Assembly (NCBI GenBank): GCA_949987705.1
Contig: OX465284.1
Location: 109,041,163-109,105,162 of the forward strand
Reading direction: 5' to 3'
From: Thereva unica
Lineage: Eukaryota; Arthropoda; Insecta; Diptera; Therevidae
DNA: 64,000 bases
The notes beneath the pieces were generated by a model that saw only the letters and a program-made list of their open reading frames with translations, was not told the DNA's origin and searched no databases. The translations under genes were made by a program, and so were the position numbers. Of this stretch, positions 32,915-46,000 are shown piece by piece. How positions within the stretch are numbered: position 1 is the first letter of the stretch; the number at the start of each line of letters is the position of its first letter.

Positions 32915-33650
32915 ATTAAATGCCACTCTAATACGCTGACGGCAGGAAGAGTCGAAAGAAATATATACCAACGAGCCGTAAAGGAAATGAGGAACAACAA
33001 GAGATTTGATAAGTTTGGCTCGAATAGACGAGGATAACAGACTGCCATGTAGCCATAGTTTACGAAGTATGCCAGAGATCTTAAAGAGCAGCAATGAGTC
33101 ATGATTGCAGCAGGATAATTTGGAATTGACAACAATACCTAGGTTTTGGCACAGTCAACGAATGGAAGGGGAACATTATTAAGTAGAAGAGATGGGAAAC
33201 CATCCGGGGACAGTGAGCGACGACTAAGGAAAAGTACTTGCGATTTAATTGGATTTAATTTAAGGAAATTACTAGAACTCTATTCGTTTTTACGAGACAA
33301 GGTGATATTAAGTGCGGACACACAATTTTCAATTTGATTAGTAGGACAAGAGGTATATAGCTAGAGATCATCAGCATATAAATGAAAAGAGCAGCGACGG
33401 ATAACAGAGGGAAGATCATTAATATAGAGGGAGAACAGCAAAGGACCAAGAACCGAACCCTGAGGCACACCTGCACGTATAGGAAAGGCGTTCTGACGGC
33501 CAAATGAGTGATTGGGTTCGTATTGTGCCTTTCCGAACATTTTGAAACGGAGCATTGCAGACACCGGTTTGCTGGTACCGGGCATATGATTACGCTGCAG
33601 AGACAACATTGCTTCAGCAGCGCCACCACTGCTCGTTTTGTGCGCATGTT
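32915..33650 (-). mobile_element. Non-LTR reverse-transcriptase relic (Jockey/CR1-like)
   Basis: Minus-strand frames read [20 protein letters not shown] (RT block, 33420-33490), HLYADDL (33361-33385) and further on LWLHGSLLSSSIRAKLIKSL, PHFLYGSLVY (32960-33070). A short overlapping part is in a second frame, so the copy is frameshifted. Confidence 0.82.
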
Positions 33651-34718
33651 CTGCTAGCTATTGGTCTGATATTTCTACCGACGACGACGGTCAAGCTTTG
33701 TTCGAAGGATTGAAGAGAATGTGGCAGATTCATTGAGTCTGGAGGTATTCGATCAACATCTAATCAACCTTCCATTTAAGATATTGTACGAGTTCGGAAA
33801 TACAGAATGCCGCAGATTAGTCCACAATTAAGTCGTTCCATTTATAAACGAACTTCTCGACTGTTGCAACGTGCGCATTATGATATTAGTGCCCGGTGAA
33901 TATCATACTGGAAAGATAGATAATAAACGCAACTTTAAACCCTCATTAATTTCATATATTTTATGTTTTGTTTTTATTTTTAATGACTAGGCTAGATCAT
34001 GCTTTAGTCGTGTACACTCTTTACTTCTTGATTTGTTATTATGGACCCAGATATAAAAAGGCCTCAATTGCATACCATTGTTCCAAATCGAATAAAAATC
34101 AAAAATAAATAAAAACAAAAAATAATATTATTTATTTTCTTATCTCATTCATATTACATACACGTGTAAGCGCAATCACATTTAAACGCATAAAAATTAA
34201 AACAATCAAATCATTCACAATCAGTAGAAAATAATAATAAAGATTATATAGTAAAATTTTTATTTTGCATAAAAATTCCGAAAATATTGTATTTTCATTG
34301 TAACTACATTTAATTGTGCTAGAAAAATTAATAACTTCTTTTTTTTTATTTTTTACAACTATTATTAATATGAGGTGTGATGATGATATAGTTTGTTTGT
34401 TTTTTTAACAGAAGGTGATATCTTTTTCTTTTTCTATGAAATATGCTTTTCTACATATTTTTACTTAATTAATTAATTTTTTTTTCTTCATTTTTTTTGT
34501 TTAATTTTGTATTTAAATATTACAACATTAAAATGTGTGTACGTGTATGTGTTTTTTTTGTTGTTGCAACTAATGGCAACTAAAAAAGCTGTACAATAAC
34601 AAGACATGAAAATCAGTCACTTTTTTTTAATAATTTCAACAGTTGAACATTATCGCTTTGCGTTTTTTACATATAAAATTTCTTTTTTTTTGTTTTTGTT
34701 TTTCACTTTGTTTCATTT
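33651..34718. other. Intergenic / possible distal rutabaga 3' flank, no gene seen
   Basis: AT-rich, with long T and A runs and no coding exon. It may contain distal 3' untranslated sequence of rutabaga, but no decisive poly(A) signal can be chosen among many TTTATT words. Confidence 0.4.
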
Positions 34719-34856
34719 TAGTACAGGTAAATGAAGCCGAAAAAAACGAAATAGCGGAAATGATTGGGTACAGGCTGACAATTGGCATATATCTTCCTTT
34801 TAGGGTGCTTAATAAGAGATTATAAAGTCTATTGATTTTCTACCCCGGGGTCTTAG

Positions 34857-36187
34857 GGGTCGTCCATAAATTACGTGAGGTGATTTTTGAGATTTTTCGA
34901 CCCCCCCCCCCCCTCCTCACCAAATCTCACGTGAGATTCAAATTTTACAAAAAATCTAGTATTTACACTAAAAATACGTATTTACGGTCGTAGCCACAGC
35001 AAAGCAAGCCTTTCTTAAGAATATAGAACTGCAGAAAAGGCCCTCGCTTTTAAAATCCTGGTTTGTAACCGTAGTGAAATCTGGGCCAGTTGAGTGTCAA
35101 ATTATATCTGCTTTGTTTACATTAAGATGGATTGCCGTCAGCTGATTAGAATTCGGAGTGAAAGGCGTGTAAAAAAGTCATCTGGGCGAAAGGGGGGTGT
35201 TGGGAGCAACATTTTATTTGAGATAATTGATAATTTTGCGTTCCGTGCCTTCCTCTACTCCACTCACTTTTCTGCTTGTAGTGGACACACAACTACCAAA
35301 ACGTGAACACTCCCTCAACAAGCATTTCATTACGCTAAAATTCAGTGTGTGCCTTCTTATAGTTCTAAATTCTAAGGGCCTTTTCGCGGGTCAATGTTAC
35401 TTGGCTCGTACTCTACAGCATTCGACTAGACGCGCGCTTGGCTAGCCGGTGTAGGCTAAACAATCGAAAACAAATTTTCGTGTAGGATTTACCATATCTC
35501 AAGGCCCCAATTTACACACAGGTCGCCAGCAGGCCGTAGCCTGAAAGTTTTCGCCTTGAGGCCAAGTATCACTATACACTCACTGGTTGCCAACTGTATG
35601 GGGCCTGCAGTTCAAGAAAGCTGACAAAACTCGCATTTATCGTCAGTTCGGGCCTGAAGATCACTCATAAACCGTGAATAGACGGCAAGAATTCACACCG
35701 TATCCACTCAGAACGGAAAGCAAGGCGCGAGCTAGTCGTGAAAACTATCGACACTCGCATTTGCGCTTGCTTGCGGGTGTTCATGGCGTGAGGCTGGAGC
35801 CGCCTTAAAGCTTTCGTTGAGGCCATGAACATTTTTCCACTTGAATTAATAATCTGCTATGCTAAGCAGTCGTTTTCGCCTGGGTGTCTGTAAGGAATCA
35901 TGACTTCACCTGCATGCCATGGCCTGTCAGGCGGATATTTGAAGTATCATCCCTCAGTTAGACTGAGTCAAGCTTAGTCGTGCCGGCCGGCCTGTAAATG
36001 ATTGGGGTCTTTAATGGAGAAACATGTTTTACTTAAATTAACCCAATTTTCTCGCAATTTTACACTGTTTGTTTTAAAAAAAATAATTACGTGATATTTG
36101 CCGAGACCCCCTCCCCCACGTGAGATTTGGTGAGATTCGGCTCGACCCCCTCCCCCCTAAACGCCTCACGTAATTAATGGACGACCT
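34857..36187. mobile_element. Middle inverted-repeat element
   Basis: Begins GGGTCGTCCATAAATTACGT and ends with the inverse of GGTCGTCCATTAATTACGTG. Just inside both ends are a C-rich run (poly-C near 34901, inverted C-rich words near 36105 and 36144) and a shared TCACGTGAGATT motif. The arms are about 80-90 bp. The interior is non-coding except for short frames and contains the third element. Confidence 0.8.
35502..36011. mobile_element. Inner inverted-repeat element, family shared with 18757-19828
   Basis: The ends AGGCCCCAATTTACACACAG and the inverse of AGACCCCAATCATTTACAGG bound 510 bp. The internal landmarks are shared, in inverted orientation, with the interrupted copy in AK6 intron 1. 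No coding capacity. Confidence 0.8.
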
Positions 36188-36438
36188 CTATGAGAAAATG
36201 TATAATAATTTTTTTTGTAAAGAATCGTATGATCTACAAACTTTGTGAACATTATTTTATAATAAGACTTACGGTTTGAGATGTATTTGAAAAAAAAAGG
36301 TATTTTGACCCTAAAATCCCCTAAACAGTGAGCTTCCCGGGGTAGGAAATCGGTAGACTTTACAACCCCATATTAAGAATCCTTAAAGGAAGCTTTCTGC
36401 ATGTTTTCATCCGGTACCCAATCATTTCCGCTATTTTT

Positions 36439-37043
36439 ACTAATTTACCTGTACTATTGCGAAATGTTTTATTTCCATTAAGAAGTTTTTCTTAATCAAA
36501 GTTTTTAATTTTAAATTAATTTTGTTTTAAACTTATAACCTACATTATGCAAAGAATTAAATCCTATATAAATGATTCTTTTTTTACTTGTTTTTTTAAT
36601 TAATAATAATAGCAACTAGATATTTTTGTTTTTTTATTTTTCAAATATAAAAATCACACATGAATACTTTGAAAAAGAGTGGGGGGTTAGAAATGATAAC
36701 AAGAACGAAAAATAAAAACTTGTATGATTATAAAAGCGAAAACATTTTAATTTTTATTTATTTTTAATTATTTTTTCTCAAATGCTTTCAACATTTTTCT
36801 TTTAATATTTATTTTATTTACTTTTTCACATATAAATTAAAAAGGACATAATTACAATTTTACAAAGAACAAAAAACAAAATCTTTTATCCTTAGAAACC
36901 ACTATAATACAGCGTTTTTTTCTTTTCTTTCTTCCTTAATTATTTTTTTTTTTCTTTTTAAATATTTATATATAAAGATAGATATCAATTTTTTTTTTAA
37001 ATTACAAGGTAGTCAGAATTTGAGTGTATGAGTTAATTACCCT
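36439..37043 (-). other. Probable rutabaga 3' untranslated region
   Basis: AT-rich sequence immediately downstream of the rutabaga stop codon on the minus strand. Several TTTATT words (AATAAA on the gene strand, for example around 36820-36830) could end the transcript. Confidence 0.4.
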
Positions 37044-40000
37044 TCAACTTTGCGGCCCAAATTTACTTGTGATTTTGTGTGAAACATTTACAATTGCCAT
37101 TTCATGTTTTGAATCTAATTCACAATCATATAAACCACTTAATGAATCTAAGCTAAGAAGGCGTGAGCTAGCACGACTTGATATTGATGTATCATCAACA
37201 TCTGGTGCATTATAGAGAGAATTAACGTCGGAGAGAGCACCTTCAGCATCTGTTAAGCCGGCTTCATTCAGTAATGATATATTTTCAAGACCTGGCTCAT
37301 CAGTGATGTAGCCTGTTGACTCAGCACCACCTTTAATTGAAAAAAATATAGTAAACATTTAAATTAGTTGTAAAAAAATATTATGAAAACTAGAAACTAT
37401 TATAGAAAGAAGTACGTCATAATGAAGATTTTCCCTATGATATAATCGTTTTTGCGTGAAAGACTAGAGCTCAGAAGTAATGCGTCTTTGTACTGGTCGA
37501 CTATTCTTTCTATTAAGTGCATTATTGCCTTAATCGATAAAGATAGTAGAGAGTGAGTGAAAGAACTGAGACATCGTGCCCGAAATGATGGAGGTATTTA
37601 CTATATCCTCCATGTCCCCATCTCCTTTCAAGAACTGCGTGAGATCGCAACTCATTTTCCTCCTAAACCATCTCCCCACGTATGGAATAATTTATGGGTC
37701 CACACTTAACAAACTCGTCCCACTTCCATTTCCATTCTGTTGCGGACTCGCATTGTTACCGCACTGTATTTGGCGCCCCTGTAACAAATTCTGGATCTTA
37801 GAGAAACATGCCCTTTCTCGCCAGTATCTCTAGGAGTGTCGGTACCCGTTAAACTTATTTCGAAGGGAAAATAACAAAGCACCAGCGCCTTTATTTTATC
37901 CATAAACGAAATGTTAATGTGTATGGAATTGTCAATTGCCTGCGTGTAAAATTCCCAATTGTTTTGGCGCACCCTATATCACTCACTTCCTATGGTTAGA
38001 TATGGTCCTGTACGCGAAGCACTTACGAAGGGCGCTTAGTCCGTATGTGGTCATCCATTTTCTGCTGTTAGCCGTCCTGTTAAACTCTGCTGCCCACCCG
38101 GTGCTGTCTAAAGAACGACTGAGCTAAACACACTCGCTCGCTCCTCGAAGTCATCCGCGAACCGGGTCGAAACTGCTCTATTTGGGAAGCGTAGCTTAAA
38201 TATTGTGATCCCAAGGGGGGAGGGGGCAGGATGTTGTTCTGCACACCGTGCTCTCATCTCAGAAAGGTTGTTGCTAAATAACAATTTCGAAAGGAGTCAG
38301 TTTGTCAGACTACCCAGCCGAGCATAACACGATCCCCCGGCACTGCTTGCCATGGTGCAAATGTCTAGTACTAAGATTGGTTCAAAGGAAGAAATAGAGG
38401 CCAGGATAGGCAAATAGGTCAAGGTGGGAAAACGCAGCAAAACTGCTCAATACAAAAACTGCAGGCAAGCTACGGAGCAGAGAGAGAGGTCTGGAGACAG
38501 AAGCTGATGGAGGTCAAGGCTCGAATTGGGCTGTATGGCTATCGAAGAAGAAGATGAAAGGTTAATAGAAGTCTCAAGGGTGACGGCTCCAAAACTTCAG
38601 AAGGCATCAGGGCAGGGGTTTACCTGGGGGCACCAGAAACAGTTTACTGTCGTGGGACCTTCCGGTGCATCTATCGAGCGGAAGTCCTGAATGCCTGCCA
38701 GACACTGAATTTTCAACCTACAGCAGGAAGTAGCATTGGAATTTTCATAGATATCCAAGCCTCTCTGGATTCAGTAATGAAGCGCTCCAACCTAGTGGAA
38801 CTATGCAAGGCTGAGATAGATAAGCTTGGTAGAAAACACAACGTAATTCTCCTCTGGGTTCCTGGACATAGGAACATATATGGGAACAATAAAGGCAACT
38901 AGCTAACCAAGGAGAGTCTCCCTCCTGGGCTCGGAGATCGACATGGTCGGCAGCCTAATAGTCGGGGTCAAAAACGCTATATTTGACTACCACCTGCTGT
39001 GTAGAGAACAATGGAGACCAGCACTATCTCTAGGGCGACTTGGCCGACTTTCAACAAAGAAAAACAATGGGCCTCTTAAACAGACCCCGAAGAGATATTC
39101 CCAGAATCACGGCAATCATTACGCTGCCAACTTGGACATCCCGTTCAACGTTTGTTGCCGTAGTACCAGACTACCAGGTGAGCAAAGAGGTGCACCCCTA
39201 GCGGACGGAAAACCCGTCCTAAACGGAACGATGGTACTCTGTTACTAACCACCTGGGCGGGACGCCTTATTAGGACTTTTTTTGGAGTAAGATGAAGCTT
39301 AGGAAACTCAGAGGAGAAAATTACACCTGTTTAAAGATCTCAAGTCCGGGCAGACTTGATTGTCGATTTGGAATATGCGGTCATTCCATGGCAGGTCTTT
39401 TCTTACTGTCATGCCTAGGATATAAAGGTCAGCCAGAGGCTCTACAGCATCATCAACTGGCACGGACGGGAATTATTGGCACAGATATTCCCCCTAAAAT
39501 AATGCTAAAGCAAAAATATAATTTAATAACTTACCAGTAGCTTCTTCTCTGCAATCATCATCCGACCATTCCGATTGACTTTCAACCGGATTTGAATCTA
39601 GTGATTGATGGTGACCAGCACCAAATTTCAGTTCATCATTTATCACATTTGCATCACGTTCATCTATACCCTCTTCGCTATCAACCTTGTGCTTACCATC
39701 ATGCCCAACCTCATCCTCTTCAAATTCTTCATCTAAATTATCTTCAGTATCATCACGTTCACCATTATAAACATCTAGACTATCTCTACTGTTGTCACAA
39801 TCACTTGATTGACAGCTACGGAATCGATGATTATGATCTTTGGTATGATTACTCTGTTTTGTTTTATTTTGATTTGTTAGTTTTTGTTGATTACGGTGTT
39901 CATGTAGAATTTCACATGATTCTGTGTCAGAGGTTTGCCTGTAATAATAAAAAAATATAGGGTGTTAGATAAGGTTTGTATATTTTTAAGAATCAGTACT

Positions 40001-43000
40001 TACATTTGACTGGATTCGGATGGATTCTTATTTCTTGTAATCTCCTTAATTGCCTCCAATCCAACAGGATGTTTACTCAACATGAAGCTTGTACTAACGG
40101 CCATTTTGGAGCCCTTGTCCACAGACTCAAGCTCATATTTAGTCTTATTGTTGTTGACGCCTAACTTATTATTGCTATTTGAATAACTTAACTCTATATT
40201 GTTACGACTGTTATGATGATTTGCAGATGATGAATTGAAATGATTTGAATTATCTTTACCCCGTGATGATTCATTTAAAAGTCTTTGGATTTCACGTTCG
40301 AATGGCGACTTAGCACTCGAAGCGGCTGCATTATTTCCACTACCATTGCCGCCACCACCGACAAGTCGTTCATGATACTCAAAACTATTACACGAATCAC
40401 CCTTATTTTGTGTTGTTGCTGTCTGGCCTTGACTTTCAGTTGTTGAACTGACCTCAAAGTCCTTTAAGTTGGCCATATCAACGACGGGACTCATTTTCGG
40501 TGATGTAGGATCTACTTGAATATCACATGGGTATAACCATTGTAAAGGATTCACATTTTTAGTTAGATGATTTCCTACTCTTGGTGAATCTTCATCGCCT
40601 TCACCTTCGGTTGTTTTTGAGTAGCTTTCATCTGAGGAACTTACACTGGGCGAATGTGGCCGAGAGCTTAGGTCATCGGTTGATGACATCTCTCGGGTCT
40701 CTTCAATATCTGGAGGTAATTTAGGAAGCGGCTTCATATAGGTACGTAGTATTGGCGTATTATTGCGCAGACTTGACGTTACTGTTTGCTTTGGTGGTGT
40801 CGGATGCTGTGGCTGTTGTTGCATTTGTATTCCTGATGTTGGGCAGGTATAGCGAGGTGGTTCATATTTTGGTGGATTCTGTTGGCGTGGCATTACCTGA
40901 TTTAATTTATTTTTTATATATTTTATATAATTAGTAATGTTAGACACAATTATTATAATATATAAAAAAAGCATAAACAACAAAATTTTAATCTAAAACG
41001 CTGAAATGAATCTAGATAACAACAAATACTCCTAAGTGCAATGAGATTCATATTTCGATGTCAAGTTGTTTTTTAGCCATACACTTTTAATGGACAGGAC
41101 TTCATAATATACAATGTTAAGACGGAAAATAAAAAAAAACCAAAATTAAAGTTTACAAACAACGGATACAATGTGCTCTGCTCATTGACGGAATTATGAG
41201 AGGATTCAGGACTCACCCAGACAGTTTAAACTTCATTCTCAATATTTTTCCATAATTCCCACCAACTTTTAGTCTTCTTTTTAACAGCAAACCTGTACGG
41301 TTTATACTGAAAATTATCGCAGTTTAATATTTTGTGATGAATTCTCTAATTAAACAAGGAGTTTTTACAATATACTATACGAGTACAACTACAGAAACGA
41401 GAATGTGTGATGGAGGCCGTTTGTAAACTGGGTGAAAAGAGGACAGATAAAGGTTTAAATGTGAAGTAGCAACTTTTTGGCGTACATGGTTTCTTAAATT
41501 GTGAAAAATGTTGTGTAGTGAGATATATCTAAGGTTTTAACTAGTTCTTTTTGATATACATAAATGATGAAGCAACATAACCTCAGGAATTACTACCATT
41601 TCATCATTTCATCGGCCGTGTCATGATGCAATGTATAATAATAGCAAGCTTACTTCGACTTGTAATTAGAGAATATTGCATTAAATCTTGCGCTTAAACT
41701 CTTGCATAGACGAATTGTTCTATTTGAGATCGAATTAGTACCCATTGCTATGCAAGCAAGACAGCGATAGTGTTAGTCGCCATAGTTGGTAGCGATACGG
41801 CGGCTCCATATATCAATTAAGGAGCAAATGAACATCATCATCGAAGAGTATGAGGGTGCGATTTTGTGCCTTTTCCAGTTAAACTAGATAAGGTCTTAGC
41901 TCAGGTAACTTATGAGATGATCTCGACTAATTTGCATATACTGTGTAATCGCAGATGAAATCTTTTTCTTCTAAGCCCATAAGGCCAGTCAGATATCCCT
42001 CGGCCCTGTTTGTAGTGATAACACCCCTCAAGACAAACAAAGAATCTTACTAGTTCTTCAGTCTGCCTAAGACCAGGGACTGTTTCCAAAAGGCTAGGTT
42101 TAGTCCGTTAACCCAATCCTCTATCACGGACTTGAAGGTGGACCTCAGAGAGGTTCTGAATCCTGGACCAGCCTCTCAAACTCTTCCCTTGGGAGATTTT
42201 CCGCAGCCTTATCGCCTTCAATACCCCAAAGTCCGGGGATTCAGTAGAGACAGACCTTATTTTCCTGGCCAGGTTTTGGAGTCGTCAAAGTACCCTGCAA
42301 CTACGAGGTTGGGTTGAAACGTAATGTACACATGGTTGTACAGCGCGAGTTGACTTGACTCGGAAAGATATGTCGTCGCACTTCTATTTAAAACAGATTC
42401 ACATGCCTTTGGATTGTTTATAAAAAAACGCAGCATCACGGTTATACCTCATGGAACTATGGTTTGCCAAAGATTCGCTGTTCGAACAAGAGTACATACC
42501 ATTTATGAGAAGATACGTTCAATGTCATAACCTTCCTTAGCCCTTCCCGGCTCTACCAAAGCGTTTCAGGAGGCATAACATTCCAGCGAGTTGTTTCTCG
42601 ATGCCCCGATGTCAAAGTCGCGACAGTATTGGTTAAGAGTAGGTGGACTAAAAACTATCGCGGGTAAGTTGTGGCAAGTCCTTCCTTCGCCGACTAGGGC
42701 TGCTGTTCGACATTGCACTCTGTATGGAGAAAATAGATTGTCGACACAGTACAAAGGACCTTTCCTGAGACTCTAGTCTTTCACATAAAAAAAAAACTCG
42801 GGCATATGGAACGACTCACAGACGATTAGAAACTACATCCTCATTCAGTGTTGAGGCAAAATCTAATTACTAAAGTTCGCAAAGTCTTGGAACTCTACTT
42901 CGGAACATTTCTAAACGACAAGCTTATGATGGGTCTCACAGTACAAATAAATATTTTACCAATTTTGGGGCCGGATTCTGCAAGCATGAACAAGACTGTG

Positions 43001-46000
43001 GGCACAGCTAAACGAGTGCCTTGCTCTATCGCACACAATCGTGTTCACGCTTGCGAAATCCGGCCCCTGATCGGATTTCGATAATATAGAAATTTATATT
43101 TTGATGATTTTCGGAGGTGCAGGTGGCTTTGGGTAAAGAAAATGTTCAGACAAAAGTTTCATATTTTTCTTGGGAGAATCAGAATCCGTGAGAAAAAATG
43201 GGGGTTGCCATTTGAAATTTGGTTCAAAACTTTTTCTACAAAAGTCTAGCCTTCAGGAAAAATCGTACCGTTTCGGGCTTTCCCGCACCCTGTAGACTTG
43301 TCAACTGTCTCGTCACTGTCAAGTACGAGACAAAATCAGTTCCTTTCGTGGCAACCAGAGTTCTGAGATAAATTGGTAAAGAACGATGATGCTGAAATTT
43401 CACAGAAGCATCATAGTTTTAATGTGGATGACCTCCTTACAGTTATTGATTCCATTGAAACTATGCAACATTTAAAAGAACAGGTAACATCGCTTTTGTG
43501 ATGGGTCGGATTTGATATGTCCTAATATGTCCAACTATTACAGGACATCGAGAAAATTGCAGACAATCGATCTACCATACAAATTGATGACAACAGTGAA
43601 GTTCGACTTGAGATTCGATGGAGTATGACGAGTATGTGGTTCCTTCACTTTTAAGCGCTATCGGCGTTTAACACAGGGCGGGTCTCAAAACGAACAATAT
43701 GTGACGAACACAAGTGATGTGTCTAAAGTCTTCGATCAATTTGGTTGGTTATCGCCAATCTTCATACCTGCACAAGGACAAATCTATGTATATAAGATTC
43801 CTGCAGTGGAAAGATTACGATTCAGCGAATCACGAATCGTTGCGCCATCTCAAAGCAGTGTCGATATTGATATGAAACTACCAATGATGGTTCGAGTTAG
43901 CTAAAGGGGAATAAATTTTGGTAGAAAGGCGTGTTGAGTAATTACAAAACGATCAAAAAGACGAGCTATTGTCAATGATTTCAAGCTTGGGATTGGGATT
44001 CAAACTCCAAGAAGATCATATTATACTATTTTTTTTATGTTAAGAAATAGGTGAATGGATGCGGTTCTAAAAGATATACGAAAACTATCAATAGCAAAAT
44101 GGAGAGAGCTACCATAATGCTGAGACTATTAGAAGCAAACATTTCTAAAAATCAGAGTCCTACAAAAATTATAGCATCATTTAAGAAGGGCTTTGAAGCC
44201 TCCTAACAAATTGATGTGAAAACAATTCAACATTTTCTTGTGAAACCATCATTAAAAATTAGTTTGTTTAGAAAACAATATTACAAAACATAAAGAAGTT
44301 AAAATAATAAACATGAAATGTAATTTACCTTAGCAACAGGTGCTGAATGCAGCAACGGCTCATTCTCCCTACACCCATTATAATTGTTATTAAATTGATT
44401 CCTAAGATTCATATGCTCCCTTCTCGCCATATTATTGTAATTCTCTAGCTGACCATAGTTCTCTCTTATATTGTAGTGCTCTCTATTATTAACATTAGGA
44501 TTAGGATTCTCAGTAATATTAAAGTTCTCCCTTATCGGCGGATGTTGCTGCGGCTTCGACTGCTGATGATGATAATTATTCGTATTGTAATGATCACGTT
44601 TAAAGTAATTATGATTATTCTCCCGGAGATTAATAGCCTCCCTATTGTAGTTCTGTTTGTACTTGTATCTTGAGTCATCGTGATGCACTTGATTTCGTAT
44701 AGCATTTGAGCCTTCCAGGTAATTGTAATTTTCTTTCTTAATATTATAATTATCATTAATCATATTTGGTAGATAATTCTTTTCACTTATATGCGATTGT
44801 TTCTGATAGTATTCAGCTGGATGCGATGATGGCTGCTGTTGCGGTGGATTCTGTTGCTGTGATTGTGTTAAAAAGTTTTGTGGATGCGTTTGCTGCTGCT
44901 GTTGCTGACGGCTACCGAGCATTGCATTACGTACTTCGCCATTTAATCCGTTGTTTTGTTGTTCGCATAGGAAGTATGTTATCATATCACCTTTACCCTT
45001 GACTTTTATTTGGCCGCGACAACGAAATTCGAAATGTGATCCTTGTAAGCTGTCGACAACTTCTTGTGTTACTTGTGTGTAGCCAGGTATACCTGTTGAA
45101 TCCATACGACTAGCTACGTTTACTGTATTGCCCCATATATCGTACTGGGGCTTTCGTGCACCGATAACACCAGCAACAACTGGACCAATGTTAATACCTG
45201 AAATTGAAAATTGATAGCATGTGAGTTGAGGTGCTTATTAAGGGATGATTTTATAAATGGATAAAAATATTAAATGTGTGCTTTTCTTTCTAAGAAGGCG
45301 AGAGTTCAATAATATACATTTACTAGAAAACATTTATTAGGACATTTTTGAAAAAGTGACGATATAATCCTTGAACATAAAGTCCAACTTGTTTATAGAT
45401 ATGAAAGACGTTTTGTTATTTATATAGATACTATTTTTAATTATATACTAATCCGTTACATTTACATATGAGGTTTAATACCATTCTTTGTATTTTAATG
45501 TATTTAAGAAAAAGAATATTGAGTGAGTTATATTCAATTTTAATCTTTTATTCCTAGAGACATACATTGCGCGGCAATAGGATAGGTTCATGTATAAATA
45601 TGTCGTTTTTGCGGTATCCTTTGACGTAAACTCATTAACTGCATGACTCCCTCCTACTCAGGTAAAATAAATAACATTCAGCAATGGCCGATTTCTTGTG
45701 TCCTTAAAAAAAAATTGCCTATAAAGAGTGTGACAATAATATAGATGTTCATTCATAGTAGCCTACTGGTTTTTTCTCGATAGACTAGACGGGTTTTTTC
45801 ACTATTACCATGATTTGAGGAAAGAACAATGGTATTTATCCAAAAGACACAGGATCTGTCATAATTTGGTGAGTCATAACATTATGTGGAGAAATCGACC
45901 TGGAAATTACGGAGTGATGTTTGGCTTGGATTAAAGCATAAAGGATTTCTGGAATGAACAAAACCAAGGTTCGATCAAACCATGAACGGAAGAGATCATG

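Larger units (their letters stand above)
34719..36438. mobile_element. Outer inverted-repeat element of a three-level nest
   Basis: The left arm (34719-34856: TAGTACAGGTAAAT, then AATAGCGGAAATGATTGGGT, TAAAGTCTA, CTACCCCGGG) is inverted at the right (36300-36438) with the same landmarks in the same spacing. The long imperfect arms (about 130 bp) enclose the second element at 34857-36187. No transposase frame was seen. Confidence 0.75.
40897..44328. other. rutabaga intron between tail exons
   Basis: The donor after the exon ending AAG at 44329 and the acceptor before 40896 define this 3.4-kb intron. It contains a BEL/Pao RT scrap (43380-43905) and a 101-bp palindromic element (42967-43067). 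The section 41000-42960 has no feature I can support. Confidence 0.7.

Noticed and set aside
39592..39960. A 122-aa plus-strand frame rich in His, Tyr and Leu
   Set aside because: It is exactly antisense to an acidic, Asp/Glu/Asn-rich rutabaga tail exon (39535-39938); its composition is the mirror of that exon, and it has no start context or motif of its own.
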